A stretch of DNA of 64,000 nt. Origin: Pseudomonas sivasensis (GTDB lineage: Bacteria; Pseudomonadota; Gammaproteobacteria; Pseudomonadales; Pseudomonadaceae). Below, one piece after another: positions 17,426 to 27,149 of this stretch (positions are counted from its first letter, which is position 1; every line of letters begins with the position of its first letter). The DNA lies in assembly GCF_013778505.1 (NCBI RefSeq), contig NZ_JAAOWU010000012.1, positions 124,001 through 188,000 on the forward strand. The letters are read 5' to 3'. The position numbers and the translations under genes were made by a program. The notes beneath the pieces were generated by a model. It was not told the DNA's origin, ran no database searches, and was given only the letters and a program-made list of their open reading frames with translations.

Positions 17426-19024
17426 ATGAGTTGCTGGGAAGTACTTGGGCTGCCGTCCGACGCCGATGCTCGCAGTATCAAGCGCCAATACGCGGTGTTG
17501 CTCAAACAGCATCGCCCGGATGAAGACCCTGTCGGCTTCCAGCGCCTGCGCGAGGCCTATGAGCACGCGCTGCAATGGAGCCGTTATGAAGCGCCCGTCG
17601 AAGTGCCGCAAGCGCTCCCGGTCGACACAGTGCAGCCCGCTACGACCGAGCCCGACACGCGCTTGGACCAGGCGCAAGCCTTGGTGGACGACGCCACACC
17701 GGCCAATCTTGCGCGTCTCTATGAGCAAGCCCAGCACATTGGATGCGCCGAGGCTTTTGAGGCCCTGCTGCTGCAACGCTGCCTGAATGGCACGGAACCC
17801 GCGATTGCGGCCTGGGCCGTCACTCATCTGCACTGGCTCACGCCCTGGCAACGGGAAACACCCGTGCGACTGCCCGACTATCGTCTGGCTGCCTTGTTGG
17901 AGCAGATGTTTACCGACGTCGAGCACACGCTCACCGAATTACTCAATCAACAACAGGTCGAGGCCTTCACGGCGGCCTTGATCGAGTTGCATAACACCGA
18001 ATGGCTCAAGCCCCTGGCGCGCCATGCGCGGCTCAATGACGTACTCGCGCGCACGCTGCTGGCCAGCACCTTCTGGTCCGAGCCGCTGTTCGAAACCCTG
18101 TGCACCGAGCAGGCCTGGTCCGATCAGTACCTGGAAAACCACTGCCCCGAGCCTGAGTGGTCGGCGTTAAAGGAACGCAATGTACTGGAGCGTTTCAGTG
18201 CACAGGTCTACCACCAGGCCAGCCTGGACAGCCGTGACCCCAAGGCGCGCGCGGCCAGGTTGCTGTTCGGCGACATGACGCTGGAACAACGCCAACGCTT
18301 CTCCCGGCGCTTCGGCGAATCCGACTGGAACGCCTGCCGCACCCTCAGCGAAACCCTGCTCAACCAGTACCCGGCCCTGTGCGCACACATGCCCGGTGAG
18401 GATCCCTACTTCTGGCGCGACTGGGAACGCATCAGCCGCCCCTGGCCGATGTTTGTGGCGTTGCTGGGCATGGCCGTCGGCTGGGCGATCCACGACCAGC
18501 AAATGACCGACCACACCTTGATGGAATCCCTCGGCATGGCCCCTACCTGGGCCTTCCTGATCGCCATACCGGCCCTGCTCATCCTCGCGATCTGGCGTCC
18601 GGCCACCGACGGTTTTGGTGAAATCGATGAGCGGCTTGCCGTGCACCTGTCGCCCTGGCTGAGCTTTCGCCGGCCGCCACCGTTGGTGATCCGCGAGATT
18701 CTGCCGTGCTGGGTGCTTGGCCTGTTGATCTGGATGATCCTCGGCAACTACGCGTTGGCGGGCTATGTGTTGACGTTGCAGGGCCTGGGCCTGGCGCAGC
18801 GCGTGCTTGGTCGGCCGGGATTACGTGCAGCTCTGAGGTGGCGCTGGCCGGCGCGACCGTCGACGCGCCAATGGGCCATCGGCCTGGGCCTCGGTGCCCT
18901 GCTGCTGAGCGCCGCGCAGATGTACGAAAACAATCAACGTATCCACCGTGATGAGGGCTTGCAGCCGTTCTTGATGAGCCGTTGCAGCGGACTCAAAGCT
19001 GGCGCGCCGGGGTGTACACCATGA
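17426..19024 (+). CDS. Membrane-anchored J-domain protein
   Basis: A 532-residue protein that opens with a J domain (CWEVLGLPSDADARSIKRQYAVLLKQH). The usual HPD tripeptide that stimulates DnaK is replaced by H29-R30-P31-D32, so an extra Arg splits the motif. A long helical, mostly acidic region follows to about residue 330. Then come four hydrophobic helices, at about 335-352, 370-388, 430-460 and 485-502. The start is fixed by GGGAG just upstream. It overlaps the next gene by ATGA. A co-chaperone role is suggested by family; the altered HPD leaves DnaK activation in doubt. Confidence 0.82.
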   Translation: MSCWEVLGLPSDADARSIKRQYAVLLKQHRPDEDPVGFQRLREAYEHALQWSRYEAPVEVPQALPVDTVQPATTEPDTRLDQAQALVDDATPANLARLYEQAQHIGCAEAFEALLLQRCLNGTEPAIAAWAVTHLHWLTPWQRETPVRLPDYRLAALLEQMFTDVEHTLTELLNQQQVEAFTAALIELHNTEWLKPLARHARLNDVLARTLLASTFWSEPLFETLCTEQAWSDQYLENHCPEPEWSALKERNVLERFSAQVYHQASLDSRDPKARAARLLFGDMTLEQRQRFSRRFGESDWNACRTLSETLLNQYPALCAHMPGEDPYFWRDWERISRPWPMFVALLGMAVGWAIHDQQMTDHTLMESLGMAPTWAFLIAIPALLILAIWRPATDGFGEIDERLAVHLSPWLSFRRPPPLVIREILPCWVLGLLIWMILGNYALAGYVLTLQGLGLAQRVLGRPGLRAALRWRWPARPSTRQWAIGLGLGALLLSAAQMYENNQRIHRDEGLQPFLMSRCSGLKAGAPGCTP

Positions 19025-20013
19025 ACCGCATCACCTTTGCTGCCCTCTGCACCTTCGTGCCCCTGGCGCTGAGCACCGTGGGCCTGCTGACGAATACCGA
19101 TATGCTCGCCCCGCTGAAAACCTGGGCCAACCGCCCGGCAGCGCTTGAACACCAGCAAGCCCAGGCGCTGCGTCCGGTGATCGACTGCCTCAACCGAGTC
19201 GACAGCAATTGGCGAGTGGCGTACTTCAACTACCGCAGCCGCAGCCCCCGCGCCAACGACCCGAATCTGGCGTTCATCGAGCGTTTCCCCGAGCTGTATC
19301 AGCGCACACAAGGCCCGCAATTGAGCCTGCTGGACTACGACGCCAAACGCCCGGACCTGTGCCTGCTGACGTCCTCGCAAAGAAGCGCACTGCAAAAATA
19401 CTTGCCGCAGATCGCCGCGCTTCGCAACGACTATATGGACCACCTGCTGCAGGTCTATTCATCGGTGAAAGCGTTCGACTTCTACCCCAGCGCAACCGTC
19501 CCTGGCCTCACCCCTGCGCAGCGGGCGATCAGCGATGCGCAGTTCTTCCCTGTGGCGGAAAAATTCCTCACGGTCTCATCCGAACTGCGCGCCGCCGTGG
19601 ACGTAGCCGACCGCCGGATACGCCTGCAACAACTGCAGCACTTGCAGGTACGTGACGAACACCAGATGGCGCTTATCGCCGGCCTGATCCTGCAGACCCG
19701 CGATACGATGCACAGCCTTGACCCACAATCCCCCAAGCAATTGGCGGACGCATTGAGCGACATACAGCAGACCTGGGATTACGCCCAGCGGTACCTGCGC
19801 CCCAACCTACCGACCTCCGAAACCAAGGCCCAACAGTTGTGGCAGCGGATTAAACAACCCGGTTACGACTACCTTGGCGCGCTCCAAGCACTTGCCCAGC
19901 ATTCCAGCGAAACCCCCGACCCAGACCGGCTAAACGCTGATTACTTTGAAACACAACGGCGCTTTGACTTGTTGGTGGACGCCTATAACCAGGCCGTCGG
20001 ACAGGACTACTGA
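19021..20013 (+). CDS. DUF3829-like exported protein
   Basis: A 330-residue protein with an N-terminal hydrophobic segment (FAALCTFVPLALSTVGLL) that acts as a signal peptide or anchor. The rest is largely helical and ends in ...DLLVDAYNQAVGQDY. The pattern of a conserved Asn/Asp-rich start, YVGS-like helix and long amphipathic helices fits DUF3829 (YiiG-like) proteins. The start codon overlaps the stop of the J-domain gene by ATGA, so the two are made together and probably work together at the envelope. Biochemical function is unknown. Confidence 0.7.
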   Translation: MNRITFAALCTFVPLALSTVGLLTNTDMLAPLKTWANRPAALEHQQAQALRPVIDCLNRVDSNWRVAYFNYRSRSPRANDPNLAFIERFPELYQRTQGPQLSLLDYDAKRPDLCLLTSSQRSALQKYLPQIAALRNDYMDHLLQVYSSVKAFDFYPSATVPGLTPAQRAISDAQFFPVAEKFLTVSSELRAAVDVADRRIRLQQLQHLQVRDEHQMALIAGLILQTRDTMHSLDPQSPKQLADALSDIQQTWDYAQRYLRPNLPTSETKAQQLWQRIKQPGYDYLGALQALAQHSSETPDPDRLNADYFETQRRFDLLVDAYNQAVGQDY

Positions 20014-20070
20014 GCGGCCTTCTCCTGGTCGTTCAGCCACTGTTCAGCAAACGTCAATATTTCCTGTTTA

Positions 20071-20089
20071 GCAATGAGTATCATTATGT
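20071..20089 (+). promoter_or_regulatory. Fur box upstream of efeU
   Basis: GCAATGAGTATCATTATGT matches the Fur core AATGATAATCATT with two mismatches and lies about 40-60 bases before efeU. Iron repression of the efe operon through Fur is established in other proteobacteria and fits here. Confidence 0.7.
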
Positions 20090-20128
20090 TACAACTTAGG
20101 CTCCTATCTAGTTACGCTCTGGTGCCGA

Positions 20129-20974
20129 ATGCTTGTCCCCTTTCTCATCATGCTGCGCGAAGGCATTGAAGCAGCATTGATCGTTGGCATCATCGCCAGT
20201 TACCTGCAACAGACTGGCCGCGGCCAATGGATGCCGGCGGTGTGGATTGGGGTGTTCCTCGCCGCCGCGTTGGCTTTGTTGGTGGGCGGTGGCCTGGAGC
20301 TGGTCAGCGCCGAATTCCCGCAAAAACAACAGGAACTGTTCGAAGGCATCGTCGGCTTGGTCGCCGTGGGTATTCTCAGCTCCATGGTGTTCTGGATGCG
20401 CAAGGTCGCGCGCTCCATCAAGCATTCCCTGCATGCCTCCCTTGATCAGGCTCTGACCGGTTCCAAACACCAGGTCACGGCCCTGATCCTCATGGTGTTC
20501 TTCGCCGTGGCCCGGGAAGGCCTGGAAACCGTGTTTTTCCTGCTGGCGGTGTTCCAGCAAAGCGAAGGCCCGGGCGCGCCGATTGGCGCCTTGCTCGGCC
20601 TGGTCCTGGCGATCATCGTGGGTTTCCTGATCTACACCGGCAGCATGCGCCTCAACCTCGGCGCGTTTTTCCGCTGGACCGGCCTGTTCATCCTGGTGGT
20701 CGCCGCCGGCATTCTGGCCAATTCGGTGCAGGCCCTGCACGAAGCAGGCGTGTGGAACCACCTGCAAACGGTGCTGTTCGACTTCAGCGCCGCATTGCCG
20801 ATGGACAGCCCTCTGGGTTCAGTGCTCGCCGGCATGTTCGGCTACCAGGAAGCGCCGACCGTCAGCACCCTGGGTGCCTACCTGATCTACCTGGTGGTCG
20901 CGCTGGTGATGTTCTTCCTGCCTGCCGCACCGGCCAAACCCGCCAACATGCCCTCTTCCGTTTCCAGCCAGTAA
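20129..20974 (+). CDS. efeU: EfeU, FTR1-family ferrous iron permease
   Basis: A 281-residue, seven-helix membrane permease. Two REGxE iron-binding motifs are present, REGIE at residues 10-14 and REGLE at about 130. It begins MLVPFLIMLREGIEA as in other EfeU proteins. It imports iron across the inner membrane, fed by the periplasmic EfeO and EfeB. A Fur box precedes it and the gene leads the efeUOB-efeM operon with 10-30 base spacings. Confidence 0.93.
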   Translation: MLVPFLIMLREGIEAALIVGIIASYLQQTGRGQWMPAVWIGVFLAAALALLVGGGLELVSAEFPQKQQELFEGIVGLVAVGILSSMVFWMRKVARSIKHSLHASLDQALTGSKHQVTALILMVFFAVAREGLETVFFLLAVFQQSEGPGAPIGALLGLVLAIIVGFLIYTGSMRLNLGAFFRWTGLFILVVAAGILANSVQALHEAGVWNHLQTVLFDFSAALPMDSPLGSVLAGMFGYQEAPTVSTLGAYLIYLVVALVMFFLPAAPAKPANMPSSVSSQ

Positions 20975-20984
20975 GGACCGTCTC

Positions 20985-22187
20985 TTGTCCAACCCAACGC
21001 CTCAACCCGCCTCGCCACCCCGCGCCCTGCGCTGGGCGGTGGCCGGCTCGGTGGTCGTGATGATCGCCGCCGGTGGCCTGTTCTATTACGCATCGCAATT
21101 GGCCGCCGCCAAGCGCCAGACCAACAGCAATGAGATCGCTGTAACGATTCATGGCCACGCCTGCGAGCCCAACGCGTTGACGGTTCCGGCCGGGCGCGCG
21201 AGCTTTCGTATCATCAACCGCTCCGACCGCGCGGTGGAATGGGAAATCCTCGACGGCGTGCTGGTGGTCGAAGAGCGGGAAAACATTGCCCCCGGTCTGA
21301 GCCAGGTGATCAACGCCAACCTGCTGCCGGGCGACTATGCGATCACCTGCGGCCTATTGAGCAATCCCCGTGGCACCCTGCATGTGACGCCAACGGCAGC
21401 CTCCGATGCCCAGGCCAAGGCCAAGCCGTCGATGGTGGCGTTCATCGGCCCGCTGTCGGAATTCCGCGTGTACTTGAGCGGCCAGGGCAGCGCGCTGGTC
21501 AAGGCTGCGACCGCCTTGCAACAAGCAATCGACGCCGGTGACCTGGCGCAGGCCCAGGCCCTGTATGCGCCGGCCCGTGAGGCTTACCAACGACTGGCGC
21601 CGGCGTCCCAACGCCTGGCAGAGCTGGACAACGCGATCAACGCCCGCGCCGATTACTTCGAGAAACGCGAACAGGACCCGGCCTTCAGCGGCTTCCATCG
21701 CCTCGAATACAGCCTGTTCCAGCAACGCAGCCTCGACGGCCTGGCCCCGGTGGCGCAGCGCTTGGTGACCGATGTCACCACGCTTAAGCAGCAACTGCTG
21801 GCTCAATCGCTGCCACCGGAGCAACTGGTGAGTATCGTGGTGCGCAACCTCAACAGTCTGGCCGATGTGCGCGCCATCAGCGGTGAGGAAGAGCGCTACA
21901 GCCACCTAGACCTGAACGGTTTCGCCGCCAATCTGCAAGTGGCGCACAAAGTGGTCGAGTTGATGCGTCCACTGTTGACCAAGTCCGCTGCCGACCTGTT
22001 GCCTGACATCGACAACGCCCTCGCCGCGTTCGATGCCGAGCTCGCGGGGTTCAAGGTCAATGACAGTTACAGCACGTACGACAGCGTGACCGCCGATCAG
22101 CGCAAGCAGATCGCCGACAAGGCCAAGGCTCTGGCCGATGCACTCGATGGAATCGACCCCGCCCTTGGCCTTTCCGGCCTGCAGTGA
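20985..22187 (+). CDS. efeO: EfeO, cupredoxin-imelysin iron-uptake protein
   Basis: A 400-residue periplasmic protein anchored by one N-terminal helix (VAGSVVVMIAAGGLFYYAS). An N-terminal cupredoxin-like domain (about residues 40-130) is followed by an imelysin/M75 domain with the metal-binding HxxE motif in GFHRLEYSLF. The start is a TTG with TAAGGA about 9 bases upstream; no ATG is available nearby. It is thought to bind and pass iron to EfeU. It lies between efeU and efeB. Confidence 0.9.
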   Translation: MSNPTPQPASPPRALRWAVAGSVVVMIAAGGLFYYASQLAAAKRQTNSNEIAVTIHGHACEPNALTVPAGRASFRIINRSDRAVEWEILDGVLVVEERENIAPGLSQVINANLLPGDYAITCGLLSNPRGTLHVTPTAASDAQAKAKPSMVAFIGPLSEFRVYLSGQGSALVKAATALQQAIDAGDLAQAQALYAPAREAYQRLAPASQRLAELDNAINARADYFEKREQDPAFSGFHRLEYSLFQQRSLDGLAPVAQRLVTDVTTLKQQLLAQSLPPEQLVSIVVRNLNSLADVRAISGEEERYSHLDLNGFAANLQVAHKVVELMRPLLTKSAADLLPDIDNALAAFDAELAGFKVNDSYSTYDSVTADQRKQIADKAKALADALDGIDPALGLSGLQ

Positions 22188-22202
22188 AGACGACCGAATT
22201 TT

Positions 22203-23507
22203 ATGAGTGACTCAGAACAGTTTTCAGCCCAACGTCGCCGTGTCCTCTTGGGCATGGCCGCCACCGGCGCGGCCATAGCCGGCAGCACCCTGACCTGCCC
22301 GGCCATGGCGGCCGCCGCCGAGCAAGTCACTACCGCACCGCGCAGTGACAAGACCCAGGACCACCACGATTTTTTCGGCAAGCACCAAAGCGGTATCGTC
22401 ACCCCGCGCCCGGCCTGCGGCATGCTGGTGGCGTTCGACGTATTGGCCAGCGACCGTGAAGACCTGGAGCGCCTGTTCCGCACCTTGAACGAACGCATCA
22501 GCTTTCTGATGACCGGCGGCACCGTGCCCCAGGTCGACCCGAAGCTGCCGCCCACCGATTCCGGGATCCTTGGCCCGGTGGTCACACCGGACAACCTGAC
22601 CATCACCGTGTCTGTCGGCGAATCGCTGTTTGATGAACGCTTCGGACTGGGCGCCGCCAAACCGAAGCGTCTGAGCCGCATGGTCGGTTTTCCCAACGAT
22701 GCGCTGGAGCCGGCGCAGTGCCACGGCGACCTGAGCCTGCAATTCAGCTCTAACACACCGGACACCAATATCCACGCCCTGCGCGACATCGTGAAGAACC
22801 TGCCCGACCTGTTGCTGGTGCGCTGGAAACAGGAAGGCAGCGTGCCGCCACAGGCGCCGGCCAAACCCGGCGAGCCGGCGCAGAGCGCGCGTAACTTCCT
22901 GGGTTTCCGTGATGGTTCGGCCAACCCGAATTCCAACGACAACAAGGCGATGGACCAGATTGTGTGGGTCCAACCCGGCAGCGACGAACCGGCCTGGGCC
23001 GCCAATGGCAGTTACCAGGCGGTGCGCATCATCCGCAACTTCGTCGAGCGCTGGGACCGCACGCCCCTGCAGGAGCAAGAAAGCATCATTGGCCGCGTCA
23101 AGACCACCGGTGCGCCCATGGATGGCCAGAAAGAATCCCAGGTGCCCGACTACAGCAAGGACCCGGAAGGCAAGCTGACCAAGCTCGATGCCCATATCCG
23201 CCTGGCCAACCCGCGTACCCCGCAGACGCAGGCCAACCTGATCCTGCGTCGACCGTTCAACTACTCCAACGGCGTCAATAAAAACGGTCAGCTGGACATG
23301 GGGCTGTTGTTCATCTGCTACCAGGCTGACCTGGAGAAAGGCTTTATCAGCGTGCAGACCCGACTCAACGGCGAGCCCCTGGAGGAATACCTCAAGCCCG
23401 TCGGCGGCGGGTATTTCTTCACCTTGCCGGGAGTCACCGGGCCCAAGGATTTCATCGGTCGCACGCTGCTTGCCGCCACGCACCCTCAAACCACTGCCAC
23501 CACCTGA
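22203..23507 (+). CDS. efeB: EfeB, Tat-exported DyP-type haem peroxidase (deferrochelatase)
   Basis: A 434-residue protein with a twin-arginine signal (RRRVLLG, then a hydrophobic AATGAAIAG segment and an AxA cleavage site near residue 40). The DyP family signature GFRDGSANP, with catalytic Asp, is present near residue 235. It is exported folded with its haem. Roles proposed for EfeB are oxidation of Fe(II) for EfeUO uptake and removal of iron from haem. It lies 15 bases after efeO. Confidence 0.92.
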   Translation: MSDSEQFSAQRRRVLLGMAATGAAIAGSTLTCPAMAAAAEQVTTAPRSDKTQDHHDFFGKHQSGIVTPRPACGMLVAFDVLASDREDLERLFRTLNERISFLMTGGTVPQVDPKLPPTDSGILGPVVTPDNLTITVSVGESLFDERFGLGAAKPKRLSRMVGFPNDALEPAQCHGDLSLQFSSNTPDTNIHALRDIVKNLPDLLLVRWKQEGSVPPQAPAKPGEPAQSARNFLGFRDGSANPNSNDNKAMDQIVWVQPGSDEPAWAANGSYQAVRIIRNFVERWDRTPLQEQESIIGRVKTTGAPMDGQKESQVPDYSKDPEGKLTKLDAHIRLANPRTPQTQANLILRRPFNYSNGVNKNGQLDMGLLFICYQADLEKGFISVQTRLNGEPLEEYLKPVGGGYFFTLPGVTGPKDFIGRTLLAATHPQTTATT

Positions 23508-23535
23508 AACCAACCCCCACAGCGGAAACCGCCCT

Positions 23536-24357
23536 ATGAAGAAGTCGACCCTCGCGTTGTCGTTGTTAGTGACCCTCTCACCCCTGGCCGCCTTCGCCGC
23601 CACCACGGCGCCGCTGGATCTGGTAGGGCCGGTGTCGGACTACAAGATCTACGTCACCGAAGAAATCGGTGAATTGGTCACCCAAACCAAAGCGTTTACC
23701 GACGCCATCAACCAGGGCGACCTGGCTACCGCCAAGAAGCTCTACGCGCCGACCCGCGTGCATTATGAGTCCATCGAGCCGATCGCCGAGCTGTTCAGCG
23801 ATCTGGATGCGTCCATCGACTCCCGTGTCGACGACCACGAAAAAGGCGTGACAGCCGAAGACTTCACCGGCTTCCACCGCATCGAATACGCGCTGTTCTC
23901 GCAGAACTCAACCAAGGGCCTGGAAACGTTGACGGCCAAGCTCAACACCGACGTCAACGACCTCAAGACCCGGGTCGACGGCCTGACCTTCCCGCCGGAA
24001 AAAGTCGTGGGCGGCGCCGCAGCCCTTCTGGAAGAGGTCGCAGCGACCAAGATCTCTGGCGAAGAGGACCGCTACAGCCACACCGACCTGTATGACTTCC
24101 AGGGCAACATCGACGGTGCGAAGAAAATCGTCGACCTGTTCCGTGGCCAGATCGACAAACAGGACAAGGCCTTCCTGGCCAAGGTCGACAAGAACTTCGC
24201 CACCGTGGACAAGGTCCTGGCCAAGTACAAGACCAAGGACGGCGGTTTCGAGACCTACGATAAGGTCAAGGACAACGACCGCAAGGCGTTGGTAGGCCCG
24301 GTGAACACGCTGGCTGAAGATCTGTCGACGCTACGCGGCAAGCTGGGCTTGAACTGA
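23536..24357 (+). CDS. efeM: EfeM-like imelysin protein without cupredoxin domain
   Basis: A 273-residue periplasmic protein with a signal peptide (MKKSTLALSLLVTLSPLAAFA). It has a single imelysin/M75 domain whose HxxE motif lies in GFHRIEYALF, and is related to the second half of EfeO. Proteins of this form are named EfeM in Pseudomonas. It presumably supplements EfeO in iron capture. It is the last gene of the efe operon, and its 3' end is overlapped by 103 bases by the convergent gene at 24255-27149; no terminator is visible between them. Confidence 0.85.
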   Translation: MKKSTLALSLLVTLSPLAAFAATTAPLDLVGPVSDYKIYVTEEIGELVTQTKAFTDAINQGDLATAKKLYAPTRVHYESIEPIAELFSDLDASIDSRVDDHEKGVTAEDFTGFHRIEYALFSQNSTKGLETLTAKLNTDVNDLKTRVDGLTFPPEKVVGGAAALLEEVAATKISGEEDRYSHTDLYDFQGNIDGAKKIVDLFRGQIDKQDKAFLAKVDKNFATVDKVLAKYKTKDGGFETYDKVKDNDRKALVGPVNTLAEDLSTLRGKLGLN

Positions 24358-27149
24358 TCAAGACCTGACGCGACGTCCCGCGCTCCGGCGCGGGGCATCA
24401 CCGGTTCGGCGCTGCTCGCCTGGCCCCCCGCAACCATCATGTACGTACGCAATTTTTCTTCAGCCGTGAGCAGATGCGGCGCCGTCTTGCCCCATTTCGT
24501 CGCTCCCCCCGCCAGCAGCACCGGCAGTTTTACCAGGCCCTTCGTCGCGGCATGGATCATCTGCGGATAACCATCCAGCGGGTTTAACGCGGCATTGGCA
24601 AACAGGCCGGAGTGTTTGATGAAGTCAAACGCGCGCTCGCTGAAACTGGCCGCGACTTTAGCCGTATTCGCCGTAGCGGCCGCGGGTCTGAACCGCGTGG
24701 CAAGTCGCTGCACCGGGTTGGGCAGCAAGGCCTTGGCCGAACGCAGCAGGCCACTCGCCTGACCGCCGGCGCCGATGGCCACGCCGATCATATCCACGGT
24801 CAAATTGCCCAGGCCCTGGGCGATATCGCCACGCTTGAACGCCTGGTACGCACCGAGGAATGGCACAAACCCCAATAGAAACTCGTGCTCGCGGGCCCGG
24901 GCTTCCCGGCGTTTTTCAAGTGGTAACGGATCACGCGCGCGCTGCAAGAGAGCCTCGGCGGGCTCGTAGAAATTGTCCTGAGCGATTCTGCTGGCAATGG
25001 CCGCGATCTTGCGCGAGCCATAAGTGTTGGGCACGAAGCTTTGCAGCGTGTGGTTGGCAGGCAACTCGCCTGGCGCAATCGCTCCCCCCAGCGGTTCAAC
25101 GATAACCGACGACGCCATCGCCTCCGGCCGTGGCGCAGAGCCGGTCGTGTAGGCAGCAAGATCGAAGGGCATCTGTGTGCCACGGACTATCGGCACATAC
25201 ACCGAACCATGGGGCGCGCTGATGCGCTGCTTGCGAATCACGCCGTGTAGCTCGATGGCGTCGGGCAGGTCTGTACGCTTGATCAGCTCGCCGCTGGCGA
25301 AGACCTCGTAATAGGCCACCGTCTGGTCATGCTCCACACGCATCAGGGTTGCGTGGCGACCGCGCTGCGCATCTTTGCGGGCCTGGGTCTCCTCGACCTG
25401 AACGACGCCAGTTTCGCCACGCAGGGTGAACAATTCGACCTTGCCCAGCTCGATCAACGTGCGCTCGGCAAGGGGTAACTGGGCAAACATCAATTTGAGC
25501 TTCGTGGCATAGGCGCCCTGGAGCTGTTTGAGGTGACGGTTGACGGTGCTTTTGAGTAACGGTTCAAGCTCGGGCAGATGACGAATGCGTCGATCCAGTA
25601 ACTCCAGGGCGCCCTCCGCCACCTGCGGCGCGCGGTCTGGCTGATAGGGCGTTTGCGCAGACGTCGGCGGTGCTAGCAAATGCTTGCTGAGCACCCACTT
25701 TCCCGGTGTGAGGTCGCCGGTCATGTAGGTTTCCAACAGCGAACGGCTGCGCGGTTCGGTGACCGGTGCGTTGCGGCGATCTTTGCCGTTAGCCAGTTCC
25801 AGGCTCATGCGCTCAAGCTCAGACGCCGTGCTGTCGGGGAATAATCGCAGCAACTCCCGGATGGCCAGCGCCTTGCGCGTCGGCAGTTCCACGCTGGCGC
25901 TGGCGAAGGCCTCGGCCGTCTCTTCTTGCTGTTTGAACAGTGCCCGCGACGCCTCCTGGAGGTCGTGTTGCGAATACTCGCCGTCACTGCGCAGCCTGAC
26001 GGCGCCGTTCAACACGCCCCAGTCGGCGAGGATTTTCAGCGCATTGAGTTGCATCAATTCTGCTTGCGCCTCACTGGTGGGCACCAGGGTCGTCAGTGCA
26101 CGGACCTGGTGTTCACTCATCATCCGTGACGTGCCCGGCGCAGCATGATCGGCCAGCGTGCAGCCCAGGCGTAGCTCCATCCAGGCCAGAGTGCCGATAC
26201 GCAACGTGTCCGGCACTTCCTTGACCAGCATTTCCGGCGCCGCTTGCGCCAGGTATACCGGGGTGACCAGCGCCGCCAGGTCGGGCGTCAGCTTTTTATA
26301 TTGCTGCAGGTGCTGCTCGATATCGCGCCGCACCTCGCTCAACGAACGGCCCATATTCGCCGGTTGATAGATCGAATAACCACCGATGTGCCCAGGTTTG
26401 ACGTCGTCCAGGTTGATCCGCGCGACTTTAGTCAGTGTGGCCTTATCAGCCTCGCTCAACGTGTCGGGGGAATATGGCCCGGTGTAGTCACCCACTGCGG
26501 GCGCCGGCGGCAGCGACAGCCGTAACCAGCGGATGACATTGCGTGTCTCGGCCACGGTGCGTGGCGACCCCAGCCCCTTCAATTCGAGGAGCTGGCGTGC
26601 GTCAACCCGTGGCGTCGAGTACACGGCATTCCCCAGTGGTTCGGTCAGTGGGGTCAACGCCGCAAGCTCATCACGCAACGTGTCTACGTCGTTGACGTAA
26701 TGGGTCAGATTCACCCAGCCCCCCACCGGGCTCAAGCGTTCAAGGCGGCCTTCAGATACTCGAAAGGGCTTACCGTCCCAATCGAACCGTTCGCGCTGCA
26801 GCAGGGCGAGCATTTGCGGGCGAGACACAAATGCCTGCAAACGCTCCATCGCCGCTTGGCTGCGCGCGAGCAGTGGCGATGTGCGGGGAACGTCCCAGGC
26901 CTCGGCGGACCAGTCGGTGCGTGCGCCGTCCGGCAGGTCTTCAAGCCCGGCTTCAAGGCGCTCGGCCAGCGCGTCCCGTTCCACCAGTTCAGGACTCAGG
27001 CGCGGCGCCTGGGCAAGGTTGGCGACGTTTGCCGGGGCGGCCCATAGGCGCGGCTGCTGGACCGTGGGCTTGGCACTGTCCTCTCCGACTACGAGAGCCT
27101 GCACAGCATATTGAAGGGGCGAGCCGGTGCTCGACAGTGGCGTCAACAT
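24255..27149 (-). CDS. Large toxin-like protein (dermonecrotic-toxin / DUF6543-type)
   Basis: A 964-residue protein. AGAGGA 6 bases upstream supports the ATG at 27149. Pseudomonas genomes carry many such proteins of about 1000-1700 residues, annotated as dermonecrotic-toxin-domain or DUF6543 proteins. The part LRIGTLAWMELRLGC and the C-terminal hydrophobic segment (FLLGFVPFLGAYQAFKRGD followed by a Gly-rich helix) fit that type. No signal peptide, VgrG or PAAR gene is nearby, so the delivery route is unknown. The last ~34 codons overlap efeM in antisense. A toxic activity is a family-based guess. Confidence 0.65.
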   Translation of the reverse strand: MLTPLSSTGSPLQYAVQALVVGEDSAKPTVQQPRLWAAPANVANLAQAPRLSPELVERDALAERLEAGLEDLPDGARTDWSAEAWDVPRTSPLLARSQAAMERLQAFVSRPQMLALLQRERFDWDGKPFRVSEGRLERLSPVGGWVNLTHYVNDVDTLRDELAALTPLTEPLGNAVYSTPRVDARQLLELKGLGSPRTVAETRNVIRWLRLSLPPAPAVGDYTGPYSPDTLSEADKATLTKVARINLDDVKPGHIGGYSIYQPANMGRSLSEVRRDIEQHLQQYKKLTPDLAALVTPVYLAQAAPEMLVKEVPDTLRIGTLAWMELRLGCTLADHAAPGTSRMMSEHQVRALTTLVPTSEAQAELMQLNALKILADWGVLNGAVRLRSDGEYSQHDLQEASRALFKQQEETAEAFASASVELPTRKALAIRELLRLFPDSTASELERMSLELANGKDRRNAPVTEPRSRSLLETYMTGDLTPGKWVLSKHLLAPPTSAQTPYQPDRAPQVAEGALELLDRRIRHLPELEPLLKSTVNRHLKQLQGAYATKLKLMFAQLPLAERTLIELGKVELFTLRGETGVVQVEETQARKDAQRGRHATLMRVEHDQTVAYYEVFASGELIKRTDLPDAIELHGVIRKQRISAPHGSVYVPIVRGTQMPFDLAAYTTGSAPRPEAMASSVIVEPLGGAIAPGELPANHTLQSFVPNTYGSRKIAAIASRIAQDNFYEPAEALLQRARDPLPLEKRREARAREHEFLLGFVPFLGAYQAFKRGDIAQGLGNLTVDMIGVAIGAGGQASGLLRSAKALLPNPVQRLATRFRPAAATANTAKVAASFSERAFDFIKHSGLFANAALNPLDGYPQMIHAATKGLVKLPVLLAGGATKWGKTAPHLLTAEEKLRTYMMVAGGQASSAEPVMPRAGARDVASGLDQFKPSLPRSVDRSSASVFTGPTNALRSLSLTLS

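Noticed and set aside
22224..23606. 460-codon minus-strand frame opposite efeB
   Set aside because: Antisense of a gene with a Tat signal and DyP signature; no independent support.
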